64,000 nucleotides of DNA from Parachitinimonas caeni (GCF_030129945.1 NZ_JARRAF010000002.1:124001-188000), one strand, 5' to 3'. Counted from the stretch's first letter, positions 43,336 through 53,435 are shown. Notes: generated by a model from the letters alone, not told the origin. Made by a program: numbers and translations.

Positions 43336-43762
43336 TCCGATACACCCATAGTTTCGACACCAGAAACGCCAGCACAAACAAGGCCAGCTCAATCAGCAGT
43401 TTGGCCATCGTCAGCAGCCCGGCATGGTCCGCATCACGCCCCAATAGCCAGGCTGCAGCCGATAACAAGCCGGATGAGAGCATGGTCATCGCCAGCCACA
43501 AGGCGCCAAATCGCAGAAAGGACGGCCACCAGGGCTCGGCCGTGCTGCCGAAGGTGATCCAGCGATTGAGCCAGAATCCGGCCATCCCTGCACTGGCACG
43601 GCTCGCCACATTGGCGACCTCGACCGCCACGCCCCAGCGCAGCATTGAATAAAGCAGCGCGGCATCCCCTGCGAACTGGGCCAGGCCGATTACGAAATAC
43701 CAGGCCAGCTGCCGGCTGGTCTGACGGGGGGCTACTCGAGGCAGTGAAGACATCGTACCCAT
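43325..43762 (-). CDS. GtrA-like membrane protein (polyprenyl-phosphate sugar flippase family)
   Basis: This protein of about 145 aa has four hydrophobic segments in the GtrA order. LAWYFVIGLAQFAGDAALLY is the first, GMAGFWLNRWITFGS follows the second, and the end is FLVSKLWVYRNAK. GtrA proteins are thought to flip polyprenyl-phosphate-linked sugars made by GtrB. The start is uncertain: ATG 43762 (MGTMSSLP) or 43753 give normal lengths, and neither has a strong ribosome-binding site. It is upstream of and overlaps the GtrB-like gene. The 199-nt divergent gap to the TPR-glycosyltransferase gene contains no feature I can support. Confidence 0.75.
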   Translation of the reverse strand: MGTMSSLPRVAPRQTSRQLAWYFVIGLAQFAGDAALLYSMLRWGVAVEVANVASRASAGMAGFWLNRWITFGSTAEPWWPSFLRFGALWLAMTMLSSGLLSAAAWLLGRDADHAGLLTMAKLLIELALFVLAFLVSKLWVYRNAK

Positions 43763-43961
43763 CAAGCAAAGCAAGGCTGCCGAGTGTACCGCGCACCATT
43801 TCAATTTGGCGCTTGGCGCGCATGCTGCAGTGCGATAAAAGGTCGGATTTACAGGTAAAGTAGCCACTTTGGCTTTGAAAGGCTGCGGCGGAACCATCCT
43901 GTCCGGCAGACTCTCTTATGGCGCCCAACCATCGAACAAACCTCACGTTTCTGTTTCAACA

Positions 43962-46900
43962 ATGACCCAAAACGCAGACCAAACGACCGTTTCACTGCAG
44001 GATGCCTTTCGCCATGCCTTGCAGCAGCACCAGCAAGGCCATCTGGCCGAAGCCGAGACGATATATCGGCAGATTCTGGCCGTGGCCCCCAATCATGCCG
44101 ACTCGCTGCACCTGCTGGGGTTGATCTACCACCAGGTTGGCAAGCATCGCACAGCCATCGAGCTGATCCTGCGCGCCATCCGTCAGCAACCGGGGGCGGC
44201 GGACTACTACTGCAATCTGGGCGAAGCCCACCGCATGCTGGGCGAGTACGAGCTGGCGGCAGAATCGTTTCTGACTGCGATTGACCGCAATCCGCAACAC
44301 GCCATCGCACACAACAATCTGGGTACCGTGCTGCTGGCCCTGAATCGCCCAGATGAAGCGATTGCCCACTACCAACACGCCTTGCAGATCAAACCCGGCT
44401 ATCTGCAGGCGCTCAACAATATGGCCAGTGCCTTGCAACAGAAGGGGCAGCCGGCTGATGCGATTCCGTATTTGCAGGCGGTCCTGGCCAACGATGCCAG
44501 CCTCAGCGACAGCCAGGCCAATCTGGCACTGTGCCTGCTCGACACCGGTGAGCAAAACGCCGCGCTAGATTGCGCGCGCCGAGCCCGAGCCCTCGACCCG
44601 GAACAAGCACTGGCTTACGAAATTGAAGCCAAGGCCCTGATACGGCTAGGTCGCGCCAGCGAGGCCCTTGCCGCACTCGATACCGCCCCCGCCAGCCTCG
44701 CCTCTCGCCATAACCTGATGGAGGCCAGAGCCGAAGCCTTGGCCGCCCAAGGGGAACTGGTCGCCGCACTCGACACCCTGCACGCCGCCTTGCGCAGTCA
44801 GCCGGGCTATTTGCCGCTCCGCCAGGCGATCGTCGGCATTGCCGCGCAACTGAGTCGGCAGGCGGCACAGGCCCCTGAAGCCGCGTTGATCAACTGGACC
44901 GGCAAGGCACCCAGCCTGTCGGTGGTGATCTGCAGCATCAACCCCGACCGCTTTGCGGCCGTCAGCGCCCAATATCAGCAAGCACTGGCTGGCTTCGACC
45001 ATGAAATTATTGGCATTCACGATGCCCGATCCCTATGCGAGGGCTACAACCGTGGCTTCGCCCAAAGCCGTGGCGAACTGCTGATTTTCAGCCATGACGA
45101 CGTGGAAATTTTCGATGCGGACTTCGCCCCGCGCCTGCTGCGGCATCTGGCCCAATACGACATCATCGGCGTAGCAGGCACCAGTCATCTGGTCGGCCCG
45201 GCCTGGGCGGCGGCGGGCTTCCCGCATCTGCACGGAACGGTGGTTCACAAACGACCGCAGGATGCCGACTATCTGGTCTGCGTCTTCGGTGCCGACAGCA
45301 ATCCCGCTGAAAACATCGAAGCACTCGACGGCTTCTTCATCGCCTGCCGGCGCAGCGTCTTCGAACGGGTGCGTTTCGATGAAGCCACCTTTGATGGCTT
45401 CCACCTTTACGACGTTGACTTCAGCTTCAGCGCCGCACAGGCCGGGCTGCGGGTGGCCGTCGCCAATGACCTGCTGATGCTGCACCAGTCATACGGCGCC
45501 TACGACGAAAAATGGCAGCACTATGCCGACCGCTTTCTGGCCAAGTGGCAATCCACGCTGGAGCCACGCTGGACCATCCAGGCCCCCATCGACTGCAAAC
45601 TGGAATGCCGCCTGCCGGCCCCCGGCCCGGTGCGCCACTTCACCACCCTGGCCCGCCGCTATCTCGCCACTGGGTATCACCAGACCAGCGATCAGGATTA
45701 CGCGATCTGGCTACGCCAATACGGCCAGCTTGAACGCTGCCCGCAGGTACCCACCAGCGGCCCGCTGATCTCGCTGCTGATGCCGGTTTACAACCCACCC
45801 GAGCAATGGCTGAGACGGGCACTGGATTCGGTGCTGGCACAAAGCTATGGCCACTGGCAGCTCTGCGTGGCCGACGACGCCTCGACCGCTAGCTGGGTCA
45901 AGCCCGTCCTGCAGGAATACGCAAGCCGTGACCGTCGCATCGAAGTGGTTTATCGGCCGGAAAACGGCCATATCTCGGCCGCCAGCAATAGCGCGCTGGA
46001 GCTGGTGCGGGGCGAATGGACCGTCCTGTTCGACCATGATGACGAGCTGGCTGTCGATGCCCTGGCCTGGCTGGTGACAGAAATCAGCGCACACCCAGAC
46101 GCCCAGCTGGTCTACTCGGACGAGGACAAGATCGACGAAGACGGTCAACGAAAAGACGCCTACTTCAAGCCGGACTGGAATTACGACCTGTTTCTGGCGC
46201 AAAACCTGTTCTCTCATATGGGTTGCTACCGTAGCGAACTGATCCGGCAGGTGGGTGGCTTCCGAGAGGGTTACGAAGGCTCGCAGGACTACGATCTGGC
46301 TTTGCGTTGCATCGAGCAAGTGCCGGCCCACAGCATCCGCCACATTCCGCGTGTGCTCTATCACTGGCGGATACTGGCCCAGAGCATGGCCAGTGGCGGC
46401 GATGCCAAGCCCTATAGTTACGACGCAGCCCGCCGGGCCATTGCTGACCATCTGGCAAGGCAGTCGATAGCCGCCAGCGTAGAGCCACTGCCCTTGGCGC
46501 CTTCGCTGCAACGGGTTCGCTACACCCTGCCCGACTCACCGCCGCTGGTCAGCCTGATCATCCCGACCCGCAACCAGCATGCCTTGCTGCGCCAGTGCAT
46601 CAACAGCCTGGCCCGCACCCGCTACCCCTACTTCGAAGTGCTGATTGTAGACAACGGCAGCGACGAGGCCGCTACGCGCGACTACCTCGATAGCCTGGCC
46701 CGTCGCCCCAACTTCCGCGTACTGCGGGACGATCGGCCGTTCAACTTCCCGGCCCTCAACAACCTTGCCGTTGCCCAAGCCCGTGGCGAAGTGCTCTGTT
46801 TGCTTAACAACGACATCGAAGTCATCAACGAGGACTGGCTCGCAGAAATGGTCAGCCAGGCCATGCGACCGGGCATCGGCGCAGTCGGTGCACGGCTGTG

Positions 46901-47378
46901 GTTCCCTGACGAGACCTTGCAGCATGGCGGGGTATTGCTGGTAGGAGGGGTCGCCGGCCATGCCCACCGCAAACTGCCACGCGGCCTGCCCGGCTACGCT
47001 GGCCGCGCCATCGTCAGCCAGAATTACTCGGCGGTCACCGCTGCGTGCCTGGTGGTACGCAAAGCCCTGTACCAACAGGTTGGCGGCATGGATGAGGCCT
47101 TGTCGGTAGCATTTAACGACGTCGATTTCTGCCTGAAGCTGCAAGCCGCCGGCTACCGCAATCTATGGACACCCTTTGCCGAGCTGTACCACCACGAGTC
47201 AGCAAGCCGGGGCGAAGAAACCACCCCAGAAAAGCGAGCCCGCTTTGCCAGCGAGGTCGAGTTGATGCAACAACGCTGGCAACACCTACTCCCACACGAC
47301 CCGGCCTACAACCCGAACCTGAGCTTCTTCCGCGAAGATTTCGCGCTGGCGTGGCCACCCAGGGTGGCGGCAGGCTAA
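43962..47378 (+). CDS. TPR protein with three fused glycosyltransferase domains
   Basis: This is a very large 1138-aa soluble protein. TPR repeats occupy about 15-290 (units such as LGEAHRMLGEYELAAESFLTAI). A first GT2-like domain starts near 319 (LSVVICSINPDRF) with SHDDVEIF near 382. A second GT2 starts near 600 (LISLLMPVYNPPEQWL) with FDHDDELAVD. A third starts near 862 (VSLIIPTRNQHALLRQC) with NNDIEVINEDWL. Multi-domain GT2 proteins of this type build linear glycans or rhamnan-like chains; TPRs may bind partners or acceptor proteins. ATG 43962 is the first ATG after the gap, with no strong ribosome-binding site. It has no signal peptide and is the last gene of the glycan locus. Confidence 0.82.
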   Translation: MTQNADQTTVSLQDAFRHALQQHQQGHLAEAETIYRQILAVAPNHADSLHLLGLIYHQVGKHRTAIELILRAIRQQPGAADYYCNLGEAHRMLGEYELAAESFLTAIDRNPQHAIAHNNLGTVLLALNRPDEAIAHYQHALQIKPGYLQALNNMASALQQKGQPADAIPYLQAVLANDASLSDSQANLALCLLDTGEQNAALDCARRARALDPEQALAYEIEAKALIRLGRASEALAALDTAPASLASRHNLMEARAEALAAQGELVAALDTLHAALRSQPGYLPLRQAIVGIAAQLSRQAAQAPEAALINWTGKAPSLSVVICSINPDRFAAVSAQYQQALAGFDHEIIGIHDARSLCEGYNRGFAQSRGELLIFSHDDVEIFDADFAPRLLRHLAQYDIIGVAGTSHLVGPAWAAAGFPHLHGTVVHKRPQDADYLVCVFGADSNPAENIEALDGFFIACRRSVFERVRFDEATFDGFHLYDVDFSFSAAQAGLRVAVANDLLMLHQSYGAYDEKWQHYADRFLAKWQSTLEPRWTIQAPIDCKLECRLPAPGPVRHFTTLARRYLATGYHQTSDQDYAIWLRQYGQLERCPQVPTSGPLISLLMPVYNPPEQWLRRALDSVLAQSYGHWQLCVADDASTASWVKPVLQEYASRDRRIEVVYRPENGHISAASNSALELVRGEWTVLFDHDDELAVDALAWLVTEISAHPDAQLVYSDEDKIDEDGQRKDAYFKPDWNYDLFLAQNLFSHMGCYRSELIRQVGGFREGYEGSQDYDLALRCIEQVPAHSIRHIPRVLYHWRILAQSMASGGDAKPYSYDAARRAIADHLARQSIAASVEPLPLAPSLQRVRYTLPDSPPLVSLIIPTRNQHALLRQCINSLARTRYPYFEVLIVDNGSDEAATRDYLDSLARRPNFRVLRDDRPFNFPALNNLAVAQARGEVLCLLNNDIEVINEDWLAEMVSQAMRPGIGAVGARLWFPDETLQHGGVLLVGGVAGHAHRKLPRGLPGYAGRAIVSQNYSAVTAACLVVRKALYQQVGGMDEALSVAFNDVDFCLKLQAAGYRNLWTPFAELYHHESASRGEETTPEKRARFASEVELMQQRWQHLLPHDPAYNPNLSFFREDFALAWPPRVAAG

Positions 47379-47447
47379 AGTCAAACGGCCTGAGATCTTC
47401 CAAAGTGGTTCGCAGGCCATTTTTTCAACCTAACTTTTGCCACCGTG

Positions 47448-47855
47448 ATGTCTCTCGATCGTTTGCTACACCTTGTTCGATGGCTTGCCACCATTCCTGT
47501 GGCGGTGTTTGGCTGGTTACTGGGGGTATTGGTGGCGTTGCTCATTCTGCAAGCGCACGAAAAGCTCTGCCCGGCCGAGTATCTGGTCTCAGGCATGTGC
47601 TATGCCCCGTGGTCTTACTTTGTAGAGCGGATGGCGATGGCCATTGGCTCGATTTTGTGTGGGGCTCTGGTGGTCGCGTTTGCCACCTGGATGGCGCCAC
47701 GCTGGCGCCGACCCGTTGCGCTTGTCAGCTATCTGGCGGGTTTGGCTGTGGCAAGCTATTTTCTGCTGGCAACGGGCGATGCCTGGCCTGTGGGCTGGGC
47801 CGCTGCAGCTGGCGGCCTCACCCTGGCCCTGTTCTACAGACGTTATCCGCAATAG
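47448..47855 (+). CDS. Small hypothetical membrane protein
   Basis: This 135-aa protein has four hydrophobic segments (about 12-35, 57-80, 88-105 and 108-125). A Cys pair lies in a short loop (KLCPAEYLVSGMCYA). I do not recognise the family. ATG 47448 follows an in-frame GTG at 47445. It stands alone on the plus strand, 70 nt after the TPR-glycosyltransferase gene, and converges with the metallo-hydrolase gene. Nothing in the context indicates a role. Confidence 0.6.
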   Translation: MSLDRLLHLVRWLATIPVAVFGWLLGVLVALLILQAHEKLCPAEYLVSGMCYAPWSYFVERMAMAIGSILCGALVVAFATWMAPRWRRPVALVSYLAGLAVASYFLLATGDAWPVGWAAAAGGLTLALFYRRYPQ

Positions 47856-47877
47856 CACTGGCCAGCTTGGCCCGTTG

Positions 47878-48642
47878 TTACAGCACGAACATCATCCCAC
47901 GCTGCAGTGGCCGTGCCGGTGTGGCCAGAGGCAGCGCCTGCACTTCTGCCATCAGCGCCGCTTCGTGGCCGGGTTCGAGGTGGGAGATCCACAATTCATA
48001 AGGTCGGTCGATACCTGCTGCCAACGGCGGTAGCCAGTTGGCAATCATATGCCCCGAGCGCTCGGCGGCGGTCTGCTGCTGGTTGCGGAAGGTGTTTTCG
48101 ACAATGACATGCGCCAGCTTGGGGCTTGCGGCGGCAGCCGCCCAGAAAGCCGGACACGGACCGGAGTCACCGGAGAAGGCCAAGGCGGCCTTCGGGCCTT
48201 CAAGCAGAAAACCCACGGCCGGCACGCTATGCTGGGCCGGAAGGGCGCGCACCGTGCCATCCCCACAGGGAATAGCGGTGGCGAAATCAAGCGCTTGAAA
48301 GCGGATATAGGGGTGATCGGGCTCGGGTTGCCGGGTGTAGTCAGGCCAGAGTGGGCCATCGAACAGCCGCTGGCGCAGTAACGCCGTCACATAGGGCAGT
48401 GCGTGAACGGTAATGCCTGGGCCACCGTGACTGGCATGGGCATCGGCTAGAAACGGCAAAAAGCCGCTGTGATCAAGATGGGAATGCGTGAGGAAAACCG
48501 TATCAATGGCCAGCAGTTCGGGCAGCGATAGATCGCCGACACCGGTACCGCAATCGAGCAAGGCATGATCACCCAGCTTGAATGAGGTTGTGCGCAGACC
48601 CTCGGATATTCCTGCGCTGCATCCCAGCACTTTGACGTGCAT
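47878..48642 (-). CDS. Metallo-beta-lactamase-fold hydrolase (cAMP phosphodiesterase class II-like)
   Basis: This is a 254-aa protein with the metal motif THSHLDHSG at about 52-60. Further ligands are in the LPAQHSVPAVGF region, FSGDSGP near 157 and SHLEPGHE near 222. The arrangement is that of class II cyclic-nucleotide phosphodiesterases (CpdP/PDE1) and related beta-lactamase-fold hydrolases. No signal peptide is present. The start is supported by CGGAG about 9 nt upstream. A GC-rich hairpin (48661-48701) lies in its leader. The substrate is unproven. Confidence 0.75.
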   Translation of the reverse strand: MHVKVLGCSAGISEGLRTTSFKLGDHALLDCGTGVGDLSLPELLAIDTVFLTHSHLDHSGFLPFLADAHASHGGPGITVHALPYVTALLRQRLFDGPLWPDYTRQPEPDHPYIRFQALDFATAIPCGDGTVRALPAQHSVPAVGFLLEGPKAALAFSGDSGPCPAFWAAAAASPKLAHVIVENTFRNQQQTAAERSGHMIANWLPPLAAGIDRPYELWISHLEPGHEAALMAEVQALPLATPARPLQRGMMFVL

Positions 48643-48660
48643 GGTGTTGTCTCCGTTATG

Positions 48661-48701
48661 GGGCGCTAACCCGCTACCGGGGTTCCGGCAAGGTTGCGCC
48701 C
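48661..48701 (-). other. Structured leader hairpin of the metallo-hydrolase gene
   Basis: GGGCGC pairs with GCGCCC and AACC with GGTT inside it, with an inner self-complementary CCGG. It ends 18 nt before the start codon and contains the 13-bp sequence CGCTACCGGGGTT also found at 49800. Confidence 0.4.
48672..48684 (+). repeat. Copy 1 of 13-bp repeat CGCTACCGGGGTT
   Basis: It is identical to 49800-49812, and both copies lie beside GC-rich hairpins in intergenic leaders about 1.1 kb apart. Confidence 0.4.
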
Positions 48702-48757
48702 TGTTATCTCGCCTCGTGGGCTTCGATCATTTTATCGCGGAAACGGTGTAGACAGAC

Positions 48758-49738
48758 TCAGTTTGCCAAAACGGCGGGATTGGCAATGTTCTGGGGACGC
48801 CCCTCGGCATAGGCAATCACGTTGTCAAAAGCAGTACGCAGATAGAGTTCGTAGCTGGAATGCTCGACATAACCGATATGCGGCGTGCACAGTACTTGCG
48901 GCAGCTTCAGTAAGGGATGGTCTGTGCCCAGGATCGGCTCGCTCTCGTAGACGTCCACGGCGGCATAGCCGGGGCGGCCTGCCGCCACGGCCGCTTCCAG
49001 GGCCCCCGCTTCGATCAGCTCTGCCCGGCTGACGTTGACCAGCAGGGCGTCGGTTTTCATCCGCTGCAAGTCGGCTTGGGTAACTATGCCGCGTGTTGCG
49101 TCGTTCAGGCGCAGATGCAGGGACAACACATCCGCCTGCTCGAAAAACGCTTCACGGCTGCTGGCGGCCAGATAACCCTCTGCAACGGCCGCTGCGAGTG
49201 AGGGTTCGCGCCCCCACACTTGCACCTGCATGCCAAATGCCTTGCCATAACCGGCGACCATCTGGCCAATCTTGCCATAGCCCCAAATACCCAGTGTCTG
49301 ACCTTTGAGCACCCGCCCCAGCCCCAAAGCACCGGATGACTGCCAATGCCCCCGCTGCAGATTGGCCGCATAGGCTGGCAGATGACGGCGCGCCGCCATG
49401 ATCAAGGCCCAGCACAACTCGGCCGGCGCCACCGGCGAACCAATGCCTTCTGCCACCGCCACGCCAGCCGCAGTGCAGTCTTCCAGCTTCAGATGATTGC
49501 TGACCTTGCCGGTCTGGCTGATCAGTTTGAGCTTGGGCAATTGGCGTAACAGTTCGGGGCTGATAACGGTACGTTCACGAATCAGCACCAGCACCTCGAC
49601 ATCGGCCAGTCTTGCCGCCAGGGCATCGGTATCGGTCACTGTGTCGGTAAAGACGCTGACCTGATGCCCATTCAACAAACGAAAGCATTCCAGACTGGGA
49701 ACGGCGTTCTGGTAATCATCGAGGATAGCGATATGCAT
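48758..49738 (-). CDS. D-isomer-specific 2-hydroxyacid dehydrogenase (SerA/GhrA-like)
   Basis: This is a 326-aa NAD(P)-dependent dehydrogenase. GYGKIGQMVAGYGKAFGMQV is the nucleotide-binding motif, VNVSRAELIEAGAL carries the catalytic Arg region, DVYESEPILG the Glu, and TPHIGYVEHSSYE the catalytic His. It is shorter than SerA and has no ACT domain, so it resembles hydroxypyruvate/glyoxylate reductases or related acid reductases. CAGGAAG precedes ATG 49738. The substrate cannot be fixed from sequence. It is followed by the 115-nt gap with the hydrolase leader hairpin. Confidence 0.88.
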   Translation of the reverse strand: MHIAILDDYQNAVPSLECFRLLNGHQVSVFTDTVTDTDALAARLADVEVLVLIRERTVISPELLRQLPKLKLISQTGKVSNHLKLEDCTAAGVAVAEGIGSPVAPAELCWALIMAARRHLPAYAANLQRGHWQSSGALGLGRVLKGQTLGIWGYGKIGQMVAGYGKAFGMQVQVWGREPSLAAAVAEGYLAASSREAFFEQADVLSLHLRLNDATRGIVTQADLQRMKTDALLVNVSRAELIEAGALEAAVAAGRPGYAAVDVYESEPILGTDHPLLKLPQVLCTPHIGYVEHSSYELYLRTAFDNVIAYAEGRPQNIANPAVLAN

Positions 49739-49781
49739 GGAATTCTTCCTGTGAAAGGCCCGTTCGGTGTCCGCCGCCAGC

Positions 49782-49803
49782 AGCGCCCTTCGGGCCGGGC
49801 GCT
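49782..49803 (-). other. GC-rich hairpin after lgt
   Basis: AGCGCCC and GGGCGCT flank an 8-nt loop between the lgt stop and the dehydrogenase start. No T-run follows, so it is probably not an efficient intrinsic terminator. Confidence 0.4.
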
Positions 49804-49812
49804 ACCGGGGTT
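49800..49812 (+). repeat. Copy 2 of 13-bp repeat CGCTACCGGGGTT
   Basis: It is identical to 48672-48684 and overlaps the end of the hairpin at 49782-49803. Confidence 0.4.
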
Positions 49813-49841
49813 TTGTGCAATCAGGTCAGCAGAACCTGTCT

Positions 49842-50702
49842 TCAGCGATAGTAATTGCCGTGCGGCCGGGTTGCGTAGAACAGCCAACCACCCAGCACGA
49901 TCATGGGCAGGCTCAGCCACTGGCCCATCGACAGGTTCAGCGCCAGATAGCCCAAGAAACTGTCGGGCTCACGGGCGAACTCTGCCACGAACCGGCACAG
50001 GCCATAACCCAGCAGGAACACGGCCGATACCCGACCAGTGCGGCGGCGCTGCTTTGAATAGAACCACAGCACAAAAAACAGCAGCATGCCTTCGAGCGCA
50101 AACTGGTAGAGCTGCGAGGCATGGCGCGGCAATCCGCCAAACTGGGCCAGCACCGACTGCCACTCGGGGTGACTTGCCGCATAGGCGATGTCGTCAGCGC
50201 GTGCAGAGGGAAACAGCATGGCCCATGGCGCATCGGAATGGGTCACACGGCCATAAAGCTCGCCATTGATGAAGTTGCCGATCCGTCCGGCGGCCAACCC
50301 TAGCGGCACCAGGGGCGCCACAAAATCGGCCACATCGAAGTAGTGCTTGCGGTATTTGCGTGCAAACAAGGTCATCGCTACCAGCACACCAAGAAACCCC
50401 CCATGGAAAGACATGCCGCCTTCCCACACTTTGAAGATGGCCAGTGGGTTGCTCAGGTAGTCGCCAAACTTGTAGAACAGCACATAGCCGATCCGGCCAC
50501 CAAGAATCACCCCCAGCACACCATAAAACAGCAGGTCATCCAGTTGCTTGACGTCCCAGTTGGCGGTGGCATCGCGGCGGATGCGCTGCCGGCCCAGGAT
50601 CAGGAACAGAATGAACCCGACCAGGTACATCAAGCCGTACCAACGAATCGAAAGCGGACCCAGGTGTACGGCGACCGGGTCGAAATTGGGATGAATGATC
50701 AT
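49842..50702 (-). CDS. lgt: Prolipoprotein diacylglyceryl transferase
   Basis: This is a 286-aa inner-membrane enzyme that adds diacylglycerol to the lipobox cysteine of prolipoproteins. It has about seven spans. The Lgt signature [16 protein letters not shown] is near 140, [10 protein letters not shown] near 100, and the N-terminal [13 protein letters not shown] carries the conserved YGLM. Length is normal. ATG 50702 ([12 protein letters not shown]) is the family start. It would process the two efflux lipoproteins encoded near the end of the window, among others. Confidence 0.96.
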   Translation of the reverse strand: MIIHPNFDPVAVHLGPLSIRWYGLMYLVGFILFLILGRQRIRRDATANWDVKQLDDLLFYGVLGVILGGRIGYVLFYKFGDYLSNPLAIFKVWEGGMSFHGGFLGVLVAMTLFARKYRKHYFDVADFVAPLVPLGLAAGRIGNFINGELYGRVTHSDAPWAMLFPSARADDIAYAASHPEWQSVLAQFGGLPRHASQLYQFALEGMLLFFVLWFYSKQRRRTGRVSAVFLLGYGLCRFVAEFAREPDSFLGYLALNLSMGQWLSLPMIVLGGWLFYATRPHGNYYR

Positions 50703-50801
50703 CGTGCAGCTCAGGGTAAAGAAGGGAAGCCGGCGATTATAACCGGCAAGCAAGACGGGGGCTGTTGGACAAGCCCGGCCAATCCAGACCGCACGGACGA
50801 T

Positions 50802-51272
50802 TTAAGACGGTTTGCCGGCCTCTTCAGCGGCCTTGCAGTCACAGACATCCACACCGAAATCGAACACGACACGCCAGGTATTGGGCGCTTCGAGCCGCCA
50901 GATGGAGTGAAAACGCGCCACCTGCTTGCCTTTGGGGTCATAGACCGGTCCCCGACTCAAGGCGAGTTTGCCCGACTCCAGCACTTCTACCGACTCCGGT
51001 TTCCAGGAAAACGGTGGCGTGGGCTTGGCATAGAACGCCTTCCAGGCCTCAACCACCTGTTGTTTGCCGCGCAACGACTTGCCGGATGAGAACACGGCAT
51101 CTTCCGCAACAAAGCGCTTGAAGCCTTCCAGATCACGATCCGCCATGGTTTTGGCAAACGCGCGTTCCGCTTCCATCACTTGTTTTTCCAGCTCTTGCAG
51201 ATCGGTGGCTGCAACGGGCAAGGACAATAATGGCAACAAGCATGCCGCACGGCGGGCAGATATCCACTTCAT
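50802..51272 (-). CDS. Exported SnoaL/DUF4440-like protein
   Basis: This is a 156-aa protein with a signal peptide (about 1-22) and an NTF2-like fold segment. AERAFAKTMADRDLEGFKRFV, FSSGKSLRGKQQVVEAWKAFY and the C-terminal WRLEAPNTWRVVFDFG match DUF4440/SnoaL-like proteins. The ending has Cys-Asp-Cys. AAGGAGAAGAGAG precedes ATG 51272. These proteins often have unknown ligands. It stands alone between lgt and the divergent ilvD gene. Confidence 0.8.
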   Translation of the reverse strand: MKWISARRAACLLPLLSLPVAATDLQELEKQVMEAERAFAKTMADRDLEGFKRFVAEDAVFSSGKSLRGKQQVVEAWKAFYAKPTPPFSWKPESVEVLESGKLALSRGPVYDPKGKQVARFHSIWRLEAPNTWRVVFDFGVDVCDCKAAEEAGKPS

Positions 51273-51562
51273 CTCTCTTCTCCTTCTGATTTTTTCGGGT
51301 CTGTTGATACAACGCAGCAAAGCATGATACCCCGGCCCTGCCATTGTGGCCGGTCGGGCCATCCGGCAAGGTTTCGGGCTACAATCAGAACGATTGTGGC
51401 GCCTGACCGGCCCCCACCCAATTACCGCGAGATCCAGACAGTCGGCGCCGCACCCTTGGCCATTCATGACTGCGCATCGCACCGCACTACCCGGCGGCCT
51501 CACCGAAATTAACCAAGCCCGATGATTGTCGGCAGCCGATTGCCACAGCAAGGAATTGAACC

Positions 51563-53416
51563 ATGCCTACTTACCGTTCCCGCACTACCACCCACGGCCG
51601 CAACATGGCTGGTGCCCGCGCACTCTGGCGCGCTACCGGCATGAAGGATGAGGACTTCCAGAAACCCATCATCGCCATTGCCAACAGCTTTACCCAATTT
51701 GTGCCGGGCCACGTCCACCTGCACAACCTTGGTCAGCTGGTTGCCAGGGAAATCGAAAAAGCCGGCGGCGTCGCCAAGGAATTCAACACTATCGCCGTCG
51801 ATGACGGTATTGCCATGGGGCACGGCGGCATGCTGTACAGCCTGCCCAGCCGCGACCTGATCGCCGATTCGGTCGAGTATATGGTCAACGCCCACTGTGC
51901 CGATGCGCTGGTTTGCATCTCCAACTGCGACAAGATCACCCCCGGCATGCTGATGGCGGCGCTACGGCTGAATATCCCGGTAGTATTTGTCTCGGGAGGC
52001 CCGATGGAGGCCGGCAAGGTCAACTGGCAGGGCGAAACACGCAAGCTCGATCTGGTGGATGCCATGGTCGAAGCCGCCAACGACAAGGTCAGCGACGAAG
52101 AGGTTGCAGCGGTTGAACGCAGCGCCTGCCCAACCTGTGGCTCCTGTTCCGGCATGTTCACCGCCAACTCGATGAACTGTCTGACCGAAGCGCTGGGCCT
52201 GTCATTGCCCGGAAACGGCTCGACGCTGGCCACCCATGCCGACCGCAAGGAACTGTTCCTGAAGGCCGGCCGCCTGATCGTCGAACTGGCCAAACGCTAC
52301 TACGAAGGCGATGACGCCAGCGTGCTACCCCGCAATATCGCCACCTTTGAAGCCTTCGAAAATGCCATGAGCCTGGATGTCGCCATGGGCGGCTCCACCA
52401 ACACGGTATTGCACCTGCTGGCCGCAGCCGCTGAAGCCGGTGTGCCATTCAAAATGGCCGACATCGACCGGGTATCGCGCCGCGTGCCCTGCTTGGCCAA
52501 AGTCGCGCCAGCCACCCAGAAATACCATATGGAAGATGTACACCGCGCCGGCGGTGTGATCGGCATTCTGGGCGAGCTGGACCGGGCGGGACTCATCCAC
52601 CGTGACGTCGCCACCGTGCATGCGCCGACACTGGCTGCTGCGCTGGAACAGTGGGATGTCGTGCGCCAAGCGGCCGATTCCGAGGCGCATCGGTTTTTCC
52701 GGGCGGCCCCCGGTGGCGTGCCGACCACCATCGCCTTCAGCCAGAGCATGCGTTGGCCCGAGCTGGATCTCGACCGCGCCGAAGGTTGCATCCGCTCCAA
52801 GCCACACGCCTACTCGCAGGATGGGGGGCTGGCCGTGCTCTACGGCAATATCGCCGAACGGGGCTGCATCGTGAAAACTGCGGGTGTCGATGACAGCATC
52901 CTCGTCTTCAGCGGCCGCGCCCGCATTTTTGAAAGCCAGGACGCCGCAGTAGAAGCCATTCTTGCCGACCAGATCATCGCCGGTGACATCGTTCTGATTC
53001 GTTACGAAGGCCCCAAGGGCGGGCCCGGTATGCAAGAGATGCTCTACCCCACCAGCTACCTGAAATCCAAAGGTCTGGGGAAAGCCTGTGCGTTGCTGAC
53101 GGATGGGCGGTTCTCGGGCGGCACATCGGGCCTCAGCATCGGCCACGTTTCGCCTGAAGCGGCCGAAGGCGGCACCATCGGACTGGTGGAAGAAGGCGAC
53201 CGCATTGACATCGACATCCCGAACCGGCGCATTCATCTTGCCGTCGGCGACGACGATCTGGCCCACCGTCGCGCAACCATGCAGGCGCGGGGCAATCAAG
53301 CCTGGAAACCGGTTGATCGCCAGCGTCCGGTCAGTGCCGCACTGCGGGCCTATGCCGCGATGACCACCAGTGCCGATACCGGCGCCGTGCGGGATGTCAG
53401 CCAGATTGAGCGCTGA
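51563..53416 (+). CDS. ilvD: Dihydroxy-acid dehydratase
   Basis: This is a 617-aa enzyme of isoleucine/valine synthesis that converts 2,3-dihydroxy-3-methylbutanoate or -pentanoate into 2-keto acids. The Fe-S ligands are in [13 protein letters not shown] and [37 protein letters not shown] near 510 is the C-terminal signature. The length matches the longer IlvD class. A 42-nt hairpin follows its stop at 20 nt. It is transcribed alone in the plus direction. Confidence 0.97.
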   Translation: MPTYRSRTTTHGRNMAGARALWRATGMKDEDFQKPIIAIANSFTQFVPGHVHLHNLGQLVAREIEKAGGVAKEFNTIAVDDGIAMGHGGMLYSLPSRDLIADSVEYMVNAHCADALVCISNCDKITPGMLMAALRLNIPVVFVSGGPMEAGKVNWQGETRKLDLVDAMVEAANDKVSDEEVAAVERSACPTCGSCSGMFTANSMNCLTEALGLSLPGNGSTLATHADRKELFLKAGRLIVELAKRYYEGDDASVLPRNIATFEAFENAMSLDVAMGGSTNTVLHLLAAAAEAGVPFKMADIDRVSRRVPCLAKVAPATQKYHMEDVHRAGGVIGILGELDRAGLIHRDVATVHAPTLAAALEQWDVVRQAADSEAHRFFRAAPGGVPTTIAFSQSMRWPELDLDRAEGCIRSKPHAYSQDGGLAVLYGNIAERGCIVKTAGVDDSILVFSGRARIFESQDAAVEAILADQIIAGDIVLIRYEGPKGGPGMQEMLYPTSYLKSKGLGKACALLTDGRFSGGTSGLSIGHVSPEAAEGGTIGLVEEGDRIDIDIPNRRIHLAVGDDDLAHRRATMQARGNQAWKPVDRQRPVSAALRAYAAMTTSADTGAVRDVSQIER

Positions 53417-53435
53417 GCCCCGCTGACCGTTGTTA

